In this document: positions 1 to 9,822 of the stretch, piece by piece
Layout: each line of letters starts with the position of its first letter
How positions within the stretch are numbered: the stretch's first letter is position 1
Assembly (NCBI GenBank): GCA_014621425.1
Contig: JAANBB010000005.1
Location: 1 to 64,000, forward strand
Reading direction: 5' to 3'
DNA: 64,000 nt
DNA from: Cylindrodendrum hubeiense
Taxonomy: Eukaryota > Ascomycota > Sordariomycetes > Hypocreales > Nectriaceae
Position numbers and translations under genes: made by a program
The notes under the pieces: model-generated
What the model saw: only the letters and a program-made list of their open reading frames with translations
Database searches by the model: none
Told to the model about the DNA's origin: nothing

Positions 1-1087
1 CAGAAGGGTGAGAGAGGTACCTCGCAGCGTCGGCCAGCCCACTGAGGGAGCTGTCGGTAGCTGAGGGCCAGGGGAGCGCAAGGGGAGCGCAAGGGGAGCG
101 CCAGGGGACTGCCATGGGTGGTGGGCGGTCACTACCACCACAGGATTTAGTGGGGTCGGTGCGCCCAGCATGCACCCACCAACGCCAGAGCAGCACCCCC
201 ATGCTGCCCCGAGTGCCAGGCCCCCTCCCGCGCATCGGCGGTGGGCACTGGCCACAGCGCCAGGTACGTAAAACGCCCCTCCATGTCGGAGCCGGAGCAA
301 GAAGCAAACGTACCGGTCGGTTGATTGATGGATTGATGGATCGATGGATCGATGAATTGATCTCACGCGGAGAGACAGCGGCGGTTTCCTGTTTGGAGCT
401 GGCAGACGCTCGTCGGTTCCAGATTGCCCAGGCGGAGATAGCGTGCGTAAAGGTCCGGAGGTCGAGGCTGGCTGCGAGCGAATCCTAATTCAACGGCCGC
501 GTAGGTGCGAGATGCTCGACTACTCGACTAGTTGGGGGCAAGATTTTTTTGGGGATATTGCTGCTCCCGGGTCCTCTTTTTTTTCGTTGATCTGTTGAAT
601 CGCATCCCCCGGCGGCGCCAGTGACGCTGGATGCAGCAGCGCACCAAGGCACCCTTGTCCCGTGGTTTTGCATTGAAGCTTGTCCGACTTTTTGCCCGCG
701 TACGTACTTGGATAGTGTGTCAGGAATGTCTGAAAGCGCAGTGCCACGAGTCGGCAAGTACCATATCATGTACTATGTACCGGTACTTGGCGGGGCAGCT
801 TGGTCGGCAACGCGCCGGACATCTCCCCACCACTGCCCGCCCCAAGGCCATGCGAGACCAGCCCTGGCCGCCTGCAAACGCCATCGTGGGTGATCTGGAG
901 GATGGATCGTCACCCCAAACCACCGAGGCCAACACGGATGTCGTCAGCCCCTATTTCCAAAGACGAGAGCGCAACTGGCCGGCCGGGTCAGCCAGTAAGC
1001 CCCCAGGCAGTTGCAAACCCGGCTCTTAGATTTCGGCCGTCTCGTGTTGGTCAGATGCCTTCCACGACATCCGCGGCATAGATAGGA
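1..1087. other. GC-rich stretch without a supported gene
   Basis: Only overlapping open frames of low-complexity composition occur here, on both strands, and none shows a recognisable domain. Two simple repeats are visible: an 11-bp G-rich tandem (ggggagcgcaa-like, three copies, about 70-108) and an 8-bp gattgatg/gatcgatg tract (about 320-362). It may be the flank of a gene outside the window. Confidence 0.5.
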
Positions 1088-1664
1088 TTGCATGTCATGT
1101 CATGCCAGCCCCTCCAAAGGGTCCGAAGGGTGTGTGGGGCTACTGAATTTAGAGGACGAACAGCACTTCAAGCAGCTGCTGAGGGAGGCTATCTAGAGAT
1201 TGTTGAGAAGCTACTAGCAGTAGGAGCTAATGTCAATGCAGCTGCTGCTANTGGATTTAGAGGACGAACAGCACTTCAAGCAGCTGCTGAGGAAGGCCAT
1301 CTAGAGGTTGTTGAGAAGCTGCTAGCAGCAGGGGCTGATATCAATGCAGCTGCTGCTATTAGAATNNNGAGGACGAACAGCACTTCAAGCAGCTGCTAGG
1401 AGAGGTCATCTAGAGATTATTGAGAAGCTGCTGACAGCAGGGGCTGATGTCAATGCAGCTACTACTACTGAAAACGGAGGACGAACAGCACTTCAAATAG
1501 CTGCTGAGAGAGGCCATCTAGAGGTTGTTGAGAAGCTGCTAGGAGCAGGAGCTGATGTTGATACAGATGCTGAAGATGAAGGGTGGATTACGGACAGCAA
1601 TTCAACCACTTCAAGCAACTGGGTACAGGTTGAAGAGGTAACGGTACGGAGATCTTCATGGTAG
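1088..1664 (+). pseudogene. Ankyrin-repeat gene fragment with assembly gaps
   Basis: Four near-identical units encode ankyrin repeats of the type [24 protein letters not shown]. Unit starts (ggacgaacag) lie at 1154, 1262, 1371 and 1479, so the period is 108, 109 and 108 bp, or 36 residues. Undetermined bases sit at 1251 and 1366-1368. The reading frame slips by one exactly at the second gap, so the break is probably a placeholder of wrong length rather than a true frameshift. A fifth, degenerate unit follows (about 1585-1660) and ends in stops. No convincing start, signal or partner domain is seen, so it is either a decayed copy or the tail of a collapsed array. Ankyrin repeats mediate protein-protein binding. 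Confidence 0.6.
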
Positions 1665-2378
1665 CTTTTAGGGGTAATCAACAGCAATAGAAGGCAGGCT
1701 TGTTATAGGATGGCTGTAATCAATGAGACATGCCTTGTGTAGCATCTAAGATGACTTACCTGAAGCTCTTGGAGCCTTAAGGGAGACAAGGTGCCGCACG
1801 GAAATGATAGTACTCTCCCACATACAGGTGTTGGTTGTTAGTTTGCTGGCTCAGCAGCTCGGACAAAAGGCCCCGGCAAATTTTATGGAGCTGCTGGGAA
1901 AGGATTCCATCTAACAACCGGTTTAACCCGGATCTCATTGATATCAATCAATGACAACCCTATGGACTCACAAGACAAAACCACCAAGAAAAGCGAATTG
2001 ATGTAAAATTTAGGCAGTGTGTAGAGAGAGATATTGAGGCGATAAAAGTCTTAGTGAGAGTACTTTTGGCCGATCCCCCAGCAATCCAAGAAAACACGGG
2101 TTCATGTCTAGCCCACTTTTGTCTCCACCAGCTTCATTCATATGCAGCTAAAATGTGAGACACCTGATATCCTGGGACGGATGGACCGGGCACGATGCGA
2201 ATGCGAAGTAAGACGGGATCACCCGACTGCGTCGTAACACTGAGTGTCACCGCAGGTTGCAGTCGTCCAGTATTTAATCACCTAACGATTGTGGTATCTT
2301 CTCAGCTCAAGTTAATTCTGCACGAGCAGACGATAAATGGCCGGTCGCCTAGCAATCGCACAGTGAAGCATTGACACC
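1665..2378. other. Intergenic region upstream of the glycosyltransferase
   Basis: No gene supported. It presumably contains the promoter of the glycosyltransferase starting at 2379. No obvious TATA box or palindrome was recognised. Confidence 0.5.
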
Positions 2379-4095
2379 ATGGCCAGTCACGAGTTGGCGC
2401 ACCCGTCGCGCAAGATCTTGTTGGTGGTGACGACGGGCGGATTCACCCATGCCGGTATGTCAAATCTTCCCCATTGTCCCGATGCGCGACCATCTGACAG
2501 ACTCAGGCCCTGTTTTTGAAATCGGCGGCATTCTCGCTGCAAGAGGTCATACCATCGAGTTTGCGACACTCGCGGGCCAAGAAAGATGGACGGAGGGTTA
2601 TGAGTTCGTCACCAAGGTCTACACGCTTGGTCCTGGTCCGACGTCGGAGCAGATGAACGCCCACTATCTGCGCATGCGGACTTGGGATATTTCCCAGGGC
2701 ATCGGCGGGACTATGGAGAGCAAATATCTATGGGACTCGTTCTGGCCGCAGACGTACCGGGGGTTGAAAGCCATCATGGACGACCTTGATACGAGGCCGA
2801 GCATGATGATCGCCGACTTCTTCGTCGATGCCGTCAAGGATATCCACGTCGAGTATAAGCTGCCCATCACCCAGGTCTGGCCGCAGATGCCCTTTTTGAT
2901 GATGCCGTGCCCATATATTCCTGGCGAACCGGGCTTCCAGCTTGAGGGAACCCTTACCTCCGAGCATGCGAGCATGTGGCTGCGAATAAAAAACGAACTT
3001 GTCATCCTATGGGACCTACCTATCATCATGAAGTGGATGCGATGGACCAAGCAGATGCGCCTAAAGAACGGTGTCACATACCCGTCTCACCGAATTCAGA
3101 AGCCCGACTACCTCATCTTTATCAACTCGTTCCTTGGACTGGAAATCCCGCGCGACCTGCCTCCTACCTGCGCCCCTATTGGGCCCTTAATCTGCGATAC
3201 TTATCCCCCACTGAACGAAGAGTGTCATCAGTTCCTGACCCAGCACAACAAGGTTCTCTATATCGCCTTGGGCACACATATTATCCTTACCAACACCGAC
3301 GCAAGTAAGATTATCAACGGTCTACTACACCTTCTCGAGGAGGGCTTGATTGATGGTGTGATCTGGTCAATTGGCAAGGGTGGTCGCCAGGATCTTGACG
3401 TCGACACGACCTATAGCATGAAAACGCCAACTGGGGGCATCAAGACGCTCCGCCTGGGCGATATTCTTTCCGGCAAGGACTCAAACTGGCTTTGCTCTTT
3501 CTTCGTTCCCCAGCGTTCCATCCTCGACCATCCATCCACAAAGATCTACTTTACACATGGCGGTGGCTCTAGTGCCAATGAGGGCCTCTTTCACGGCAAA
3601 CCCATGCTGTCGATGGGTGTCTTTATGGATCAAATCTCCAATACAACGCGCCTGGTGGCTGGAGGTGTTGCCCAGCCATTGAATAAGTTCCGATTCACCT
3701 CAGACGAACTCTATGACAAAGGGAAGAAAATTCTTGCCGACGAAGACGGAAGTTATGAGCGCAATACCTTGCGGCTGATGCGCATCGCCCATGTTGCTTC
3801 CCGACGGAAGCACCATGCCGCGGATCTGATTGAAGAACTAATGTACGACACTGAGCTGCGAATCAAGGATGGAAAGGAACTCAGGCCCATGCATTTGCAG
3901 ACGGCGGATATGCGGATGCCGGTTTGGAAGACCAAGAATTGGGATCTATGGGCTGTCAGCCTCCTAGGTATGAGTACTGTTTTTGGAGGGTTGGGAATTT
4001 GCGGACGAATTCTCTGGTTGCACCGTGGCGGATTGCTAGGGACGGCCAAGTTCCTTCTGGGAGGTTCAAAGTGGTTGAGGAATTTGGTCAAGTAA
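2379..4095 (+). CDS. UDP-glycosyltransferase (sterol/lipid-type, membrane-anchored)
   Basis: Predicted GT1-family transferase that moves a sugar from a UDP donor to a small lipophilic acceptor. Exons 2379-2454 and 2507-4095 (554 aa); the 52-bp intron has GTATGT, CTGAC and AG, and splicing restores the N-terminal loop THAGPVFEIGGILAARGHT, which is why the start at 2379 is preferred over 2449. The donor-binding region near residues 360-395 reads PQRSILDHPSTKIYFTHGGG followed by SSANEGLFHGKP, matching the UGT signature (His-Gly-Gly and Glu). A hydrophobic helix at about 506-530 followed by a basic tail suggests a C-terminal membrane anchor, as in ER-bound UGTs. The acceptor cannot be told from sequence. 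The next gene is on the opposite strand and converges with it, with only 50 bp between. Confidence 0.88.
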
Positions 4096-4145
4096 ATCTC
4101 AAGGAGATATGCTTCCTTTGTAGTTGATAATTGACTCTACTCCAT

Positions 4146-5519
4146 CTACCAAGGCTTCCTCTCAATGGAAATCGGCAGCTCCTCCAGAGAGCTGAATGCA
4201 ACCTGTCCAGCCTTCACCACCGCAAGTAAATTACTCTTCTCGTCCAAAACCGTTATGTCTTCCAATGGGTTCTTCTCCAACACGATAAAATCTGCCAGGA
4301 ACCCCTCCTTGATCTGACCTATCTCCTCTTCCCGTCGCAGCATCTTGGCACAGTTTACTGTCGCGCTCTGGAGGATTGCTAGAGCTGGCAACACCTGTGA
4401 CCGAATTGTAAACTCTTTCCGCTGGAATTGGTGCATCCCGGCGATGAGGTCTGAGCCGAAGCAAATAGTCACACCCGCATCATGTGCGATTTTCAAGGCG
4501 TTAAGACCCGAGCCAAGAACTGCTGCGTTCTTCTTGGCGCAGGCTTCGTTGAGAAATTGATCGTAAGGCGGGATCGTCATAGCGTCGTGAGTAACGAGAG
4601 TCGGCGTAAGGAATATTCCTTTCTCGGCCATCAGCTCGGCCAGCTCGCGGTCGAGGAAGTTGCCATGCTCAATGCCCAAGACTCCGTTCTCAATCATGTG
4701 TCGCATGGCGCGGATGGTGTACGCGTGTGCCGTCACGTACGTGTCGAAACTCGCAGCGGTGCGGACCATGGCTTGAAGCTCCTCGGACAGGAATTGCGGA
4801 TGCGCGAGGTTGTTGAGACGACTCGCGACGCCACCGCCGCCCATGATCTTGATGAAGTCGGCGCCCTTGCGGATCTCATCGCGGACGGCTACTGAGCACT
4901 CTGTTGGGCCGTCGCAGATCCGGCCGATGCCAGACCGATGACCCGCACAGCATTTTAACGTTGGATCCTCATCCGAGAAGGAGGCTCGTTGGTCTCCATG
5001 GCCGCCGGTCTGAGAAAGGGCATGGCCAGCGATAAGTAGACGGGGACCAACAATTAGCCATTCATCGATGGCCTCTTTTAGAGATCCGTCTGCACCTCCG
5101 CAGTCTCGAGCAGTAGTAAATCCTCTCTGCAGCATCTCTCTGGCTAGGAAGGTTGTGCGGAAGTTGTTCATCGATGCGGGAATGTTCTTGTAGGTGCTCT
5201 TGAGATCGGCCTCGCCGGGCGTCGCAGTGACGTGAACATGGCCGTCAATGAGGCCGGGACACAAATATTTCCCTTTGAGGTCCACGAGAGTTGGCTCTTC
5301 CCCAGCTAGTGTGATGTCTTTCCCTGAGTCGCCAATAGTGACTCTTGTGATCCGCCCGCCGGCTGCTGTCACCGTCGCATTCTCAACAACCTTGCCATCA
5401 AGAGGATCGATAAGATTGGCATTGGTAAAATGAATGGGTTTATGTGGTGGTAGAATCCAAGGCTTGTCGCCGACAATACCACCGCCATGAGTTATAGCCA
5501 TTTTCTTTATGGCAGTCAT
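4146..5519 (-). CDS. Metal-dependent amidohydrolase (ochratoxinase/Xaa-Pro dipeptidase-like)
   Basis: Intronless, 457 aa, no signal peptide. It belongs to the imidazolonepropionase-like amidohydrolases, which hydrolyse amide or peptide bonds with a binuclear metal site. The expected ligands are all visible: H94 and H96 (GLIDGHVHV), the lysine that becomes carboxylated K224 (FIKIMGGGGVAS), H265 (VTAHAYT), H285 (GIEHGNFLD) and D357 (CFGSD). The order and spacing match fungal ochratoxinase-like enzymes and bacterial prolidase-type relatives, but the actual substrate is unknown. It diverges from a Dal5-like transporter across a 442-bp shared upstream region, so uptake and hydrolysis of one substrate may be co-regulated (inference). 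Confidence 0.88.
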   Translation of the reverse strand: MTAIKKMAITHGGGIVGDKPWILPPHKPIHFTNANLIDPLDGKVVENATVTAAGGRITRVTIGDSGKDITLAGEEPTLVDLKGKYLCPGLIDGHVHVTATPGEADLKSTYKNIPASMNNFRTTFLAREMLQRGFTTARDCGGADGSLKEAIDEWLIVGPRLLIAGHALSQTGGHGDQRASFSDEDPTLKCCAGHRSGIGRICDGPTECSVAVRDEIRKGADFIKIMGGGGVASRLNNLAHPQFLSEELQAMVRTAASFDTYVTAHAYTIRAMRHMIENGVLGIEHGNFLDRELAELMAEKGIFLTPTLVTHDAMTIPPYDQFLNEACAKKNAAVLGSGLNALKIAHDAGVTICFGSDLIAGMHQFQRKEFTIRSQVLPALAILQSATVNCAKMLRREEEIGQIKEGFLADFIVLEKNPLEDITVLDEKSNLLAVVKAGQVAFSSLEELPISIERKPW

Positions 5520-5961
5520 CGTGAGAAGCGAAGGAGGAGAAAAGTGTGAAATGTATCTGAAGATGATATCAAGTTTCTACGACCATTCTCTCCAGTCAAC
5601 CCGGGATATTTATCTTGGTTCGGATAACGCGTGCAAGGGTGACATTCGATCCACAGATCGTGTGGTGTTTGGCCACTCGGATACCCGCATCCGAAGGCGC
5701 AACACAGATATCGGATCCGGAGCCGAGATAAGGCTCATGATTCGTTGGTAGCTTTATCCACCATGCTCAGCTCAGTTGATTGTACCTATCTTTACCCCAG
5801 ACATCAGAGCGACATTAGGATCGGGGGGAAGATATAAATCATCTTCATTGACCCAAGTCCTGTCTTGCAATACGCACACATCTCAAACACGCAGACAGTG
5901 CCCCTAACCAACACGTCAAGTCTCGTCAATTTGATCCCGCATCCGAAAATTTTGAGTCAAG
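5520..5961. promoter_or_regulatory. Bidirectional upstream region, amidohydrolase / transporter
   Basis: 442 bp separate the two divergent start codons. A TATAAA at 5833-5838 lies about 125 bp before the transporter ATG. A palindromic CGGATCCG followed by GGAGCCGAG occurs near 5712-5726, the kind of CGG pair recognised by Zn2Cys6 regulators. The assignment is by position and motif only. Confidence 0.4.
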
Positions 5962-7642
5962 ATGGCAGAAGTTCCAGAAAAGGCCGTTGAGAAGACCCCA
6001 AGTCTAGGTACAGGCGTTGATGCAGAGCTATCTGTCGAGTACTCACTGGAGGATGAGAAGCGAGTGCTGAGAAAGATCGATTGCGTCGTTCTTCCACTGA
6101 TGTGTTTTGTCGAATTCTTCCAATGCAAGTCCTGATTGATCCGATTTCAGGGCTGGGTATTAATGCGATTTTAGATCTGGACAAGCAATCGATTGGGTAC
6201 GCAGCTGTCTTCAACCTCGCTGAAGACCTCGGCATGGACAGCCATGGGTATTCCTGGGCTGTCAGTTCGTTCTACTTTGGCCAGCTCATTGCTAATTACA
6301 TCTTCATCTACGCCATGAGTCGCCTGCCAATTGCACGATTCGTGGGTATCTCAGTGTAAGTGTGCTCCTGTTGACGCTCCAATACACACGACATGTAATG
6401 TAGCCGAGTGCTGATGCGCAATATTAGCATGCTATGGGGAATCCTTGCTGGATCTTTGGCCGCTCCTGGCAACTTCGGTGGCTTCGCGGCGGTGCGATTT
6501 CTGCTTGGCTTTGCCGAGGGTGCGGTTCAGCCCGCTTTCGTCATCATCACGAGCACCTGGTACAAGAAATCCGAGCACACCTTCAGAGTCGCGTGAGTAG
6601 TACTTTATCGAGGCCAGCCTTCGACCCGCTTACATTTCTTCATAGTGGTTGGGTCACTTGCAACGGTGTTGCCCAAATCCTCGGCGCTCTCATCATGTAT
6701 GGCGTAGGTCTGTCCGGCAGCACTGCCATTGCGACATGGAGAATCATGTTCTTGGTCTGCGGTGGCGGCACCTTACTCGCAGGCGGTCTGTTCACGTGGC
6801 TCATGCCTCTTGGGCCTGACACAGCTTGGTTCCTCAACGACACCGAACGTGTCATCGCTACACAGAGGCTGTCGGTCGACCGTCTGTCCAAAGAACAGAC
6901 CACATTCAGCAAATCTCAAGTTTGGGAGTTTCTTAAGGACCATCGAGCGTGGCTTCTCGTTCTGGGTGCTTTTTGCAACACACTAGCTTCCCCAGTGATC
7001 AAGGTGAGCAACTCTGTCTCTCTAAACTAAGAGTCATGCCTAACGCCACTTGTCATGTAGTTTGCGACCCTCGTCATCAACGGCTTTGGCTGGTCAAAAC
7101 TCAACACCATGCTTGTCAGCCTCCCCGCCGGTGTCATACAGATCATATTTATCTGGGCCGTCGTGATCGGAATCCGTGTCACATCTATCCCTCGATGCGC
7201 CTGGGGCATATTTGCCACATTACCCCCTCTCATAGGCAACATTGGCGTGGCGGCACTCCCACAGTCATCGAAATGGGGCATTGTGGTTTGCACGTGGCTC
7301 GCGACGGTGCTGTCGCCGGCAATGGTCGTATTTTTGAGTCTTATTGCCTCAAATATCAAAGGAAATACCAAGAAGGCCGCTGTCAGCAACGGTTACTTTG
7401 TGTTCTACGCCGCTGCTGCTATCGCTGGCCCACAGTTATGGACTGACAAGCCGCGATACACCAAAGGCGTCATCGCTGACCTCGTGGCCCTTGGTGGCAA
7501 TATTGTCGTTTTCACACTCTTTTAATTGTCCGCAAAGTTTGAGAACCGCCGTCGTGACCGGGATACCCACGTCACTTCCGAGGAGCCGGGGGATGCAGAT
7601 ACGACAGACAAAGAGGACCTGAGCTTCCGATATACCCTGTAA
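5962..7642 (+). CDS. Dal5-like MFS transporter with premature stop
   Basis: Anion:cation symporter (allantoate permease-type) family member, expected in the plasma membrane. Exons 5962-6124, 6175-6355, 6428-6592, 6646-7003, 7061 onward. Intron 1 (6125-6174) has a GC donor (GCAAGT) and splicing gives YLDKQSIGYAAVF, the family hallmark after TM1. Intron 2 ends at 6427 and keeps the family spacing RFVGISVMLWGIL. TM segments then follow the usual order. An in-frame TAA at 7523-7525 (codon 444) cuts the protein in or just after TM12. The same frame continues for 38 codons with the family's usual cytoplasmic tail (KFENRRRDRD... FRYTL) to a second stop at 7640-7642. So either the allele is truncated at 443 aa or one base is wrong. 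The end given includes the tail. Confidence 0.8.
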
Positions 7643-7702
7643 AGAGGATCGAAGGCAGATATTCTCGCCACCTATAACATTGGATTCATAAGATCTTAAT
7701 AC
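7643..7702. other. Spacer between transporter tail and dispersed repeat
   Basis: Short 3' flank that ends with ATAC (7699-7702), which recurs at 8081-8084 on the other side of the repeat. Confidence 0.4.
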
Positions 7703-8080
7703 TGTGTGGGGAAAGGCACAAAGGACGGTCAGAGACCAACAACCCACCCACAAAAAGGAGGTGTTGTGACTGTGGTGATACCAGCACAAAGGCCATACGT
7801 CCGTAATGCCGGTATGGGCGTAGATACAAGACTCTCAAAGTGAACAAAATAGACCAGCCTGATCGATATTATCAATTGGCACCATCTGATCAAATGAGTC
7901 ACAATACGATGCCGTAAAAATGGGCGAAAAAGAACGTAGATTGAACGTGCTAGAAAATCTGCTGCTGGATGCTCAAGACGATGCTAAAAGGTTGAGGATC
8001 CGGATGAATCTGACCGCGATCCCTCAATCCTACCCTACAGTTCTCAATGACTGACTAATTGACCTTATCCAATAGCCTCA
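7703..8080. repeat. Dispersed repeat, copy A (possible solo LTR)
   Basis: About 378 bp that recur at 62098-62488 in the same orientation. Shared blocks include ACAAAATAGAC, CACCATCTGATCAAA-like and the nearly identical end CTCAATGACTGACTAATTGA followed by CCTTATCCAAT. Both copies begin TGTGTGGGG and end CCTCA, giving the TG...CA ends of an LTR. ATAC flanks this copy on both sides (7699-7702, 8081-8084), compatible with a short target duplication. No coding potential was recognised. Retrotransposon origin is inferred. Confidence 0.6.
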
Positions 8081-8131
8081 ATACCTGCCGGAATATCCCA
8101 AAAGGGACTGCCGCCTCTAATAGACTTACAT

Positions 8132-8173
8132 CCTGACTGACACATCAGTCAGGAATGCCCTTATGGGCATTCC
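8132..8173. repeat. Two overlapping hairpins
   Basis: CCTGACTGA (8132-8140) pairs with TCAGTCAGG (8145-8153) over a 4-nt loop. GGAATGCCC (8152-8160) pairs with GGGCATTCC (8165-8173) over TTAT. The two stems share the GG at 8152-8153, so they are mutually exclusive. They lie just downstream of the dispersed repeat; copy B also has a perfect hairpin downstream. Confidence 0.7.
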
Positions 8174-8234
8174 ACACCAAGAGGCCAGTCAACCCCAACA
8201 CAATACAATGAATCAAACTATGTGGTAACATACC

Positions 8235-9443
8235 CTAGAAACTGACACCATCGGGTTCTTGTGATCTAAGGTCCGGCTCCCAACCCATACCACAGGCCTC
8301 GCATTCATTTTGCTCCTGTTCTGACACGTCATGAATACAGACAAGGAGCCTCTCACCTTCTTCTGGAATTCGATCAGGACATCGATCTCTCCGGCTTATG
8401 CGGAAAGGTAATTCGTTGTTTTGATTGTCGTCGTTGAACTGTTCGCTCGGAACGATATTGTCGCTAGCAAGCTTCGGTAAATATACCACCACCTCCATGT
8501 TTGGCGACCAAGTTACTCGCTCCAATGGCTCCAACACCAACCTTTCGTTAATATCTGACCAGCTATCCAAACCAGTATGGTCCATCCAGAGAGTGACGTG
8601 ACAGAGGTGTGGCAATGCTGCAATGCCTGACCATATATGGTGCCAGTGGTGCCTTTGGGAGAGTAGGTCTACCACGCGCTCTTGCTTAATATCTCGGGTG
8701 GCTCTCACCCGACCAAGACTTTCCTGGTTCACGATATGGAGTGGCGATGTTGAATTGTCGTCATTTTCGAGTGCTAGAGCGATAAAAAGCTCAACTGGCC
8801 CACATAGGATGACGTTAAGGGTCCGAATTGATTGAAGAAGTCGAATCGGAATCATAGGCGGCGATCTGTCATCCATGCCAGAGCTGCTGCCGTTGATAAG
8901 ATGAAGGGCCGCCTTCATATCGGTAACCGTAATCTCCAGGTACCCGCTGATGAAGTGCATGCATTCAGCATACCTATTGAGCTGTATTAATACATCCATC
9001 CCGTCAAAAAACAAGGGCCAAACAGATGAGTAAACGTACATGGTCTTGTTGGTTAATAAAAGGCTTATGCACGCGTTCTTCTCGGTGGTGATATGGCCTA
9101 GCATTGGATTCCAGTCCTCCTCGCATCTGTAGTGGTTTCCCCAGGTCGAATGCAATCTGGTTCTGAGAGACTCAAAAGTATCTCTCCTTTTAAGCCTTCT
9201 GGCAAGATCCCGTTCCTTAGGACTTGGCGCCCTGGTCTCGGATAGATCGACCTCAAAACTGGATTTTTCATCTCCAGTTTGTGCGCCCAGGCAAGCCGCA
9301 GTCACGAGGCGGTCATTCTTGATGAAAACATGCAGGCGCAACTTGGGAGCCCAGACGTCGGCGTAGATAAGGTCGCGGATTTCTCTGGGGAAAGAGGCAA
9401 ATAATGTAGAGTGACGCGACTCTGATTCAGGCAAGGGTGACAT
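8235..9443 (-). CDS. Uncharacterised protein with DUF7730/F-box-like N-terminus
   Basis: Single open frame of 402 aa, intracellular by appearance (no signal peptide, no TM). The N-terminus LFASFPREIRDLIYADVW resembles the 'FPxEIRxxIY' start of fungal DUF7730 proteins, a motif related to F-boxes. The middle contains leucine-rich and Trp/His-rich segments (around HHWHHIWSGI), and the C-terminus has a CxxCGMGW motif. These proteins are numerous in Eurotiales and have no known function. The start MSPLPESESRH at 9443 is the first ATG of the frame. Function is unknown. Confidence 0.7.
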   Translation of the reverse strand: MSPLPESESRHSTLFASFPREIRDLIYADVWAPKLRLHVFIKNDRLVTAACLGAQTGDEKSSFEVDLSETRAPSPKERDLARRLKRRDTFESLRTRLHSTWGNHYRCEEDWNPMLGHITTEKNACISLLLTNKTMYVYSSVWPLFFDGMDVLIQLNRYAECMHFISGYLEITVTDMKAALHLINGSSSGMDDRSPPMIPIRLLQSIRTLNVILCGPVELFIALALENDDNSTSPLHIVNQESLGRVRATRDIKQERVVDLLSQRHHWHHIWSGIAALPHLCHVTLWMDHTGLDSWSDINERLVLEPLERVTWSPNMEVVVYLPKLASDNIVPSEQFNDDNQNNELPFRISRRDRCPDRIPEEGERLLVCIHDVSEQEQNECEACGMGWEPDLRSQEPDGVSF

Positions 9444-9822
9444 CGTTTTTGTCGGTGAGCATGTGAATTTAGGTGCAGAAGAAGGGTCTGGATTGAGCAG
9501 TGGAACGATGGTGTTGGGAGTGTTGGTTGTTATATATTGCCCGCACTAAGGCTAAGGATGGACAGTGCGGAATACCTGTACAGACGTGCATGAAAAGTGG
9601 GCACATTTGCTATTCATACCCCGCACCTGATCATCCTGATCCTTACACATGGAATCCAAGCCATCTCATGTTGTGTCTTCTGAGTCTGTCCTCTGAGCTT
9701 CCTAGTCCAAGTGCCAGGCACGAATGCATAACCGCCCGCAGTTTGGATTTGGTTATTCACAGTGTTATCAATCTGTCTGTCCACGTCCATGCCCTTGCCA
9801 ACTTCCATCGTGTACTCCAAAA
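9444..9822. other. Intergenic, no gene seen
   Basis: Contains the upstream region of the DUF7730-like gene and the 3' flank of the metalloprotease-like gene. A plus-strand frame (9500-9946) overlaps the latter's last exons and has no recognisable domain. Confidence 0.5.
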
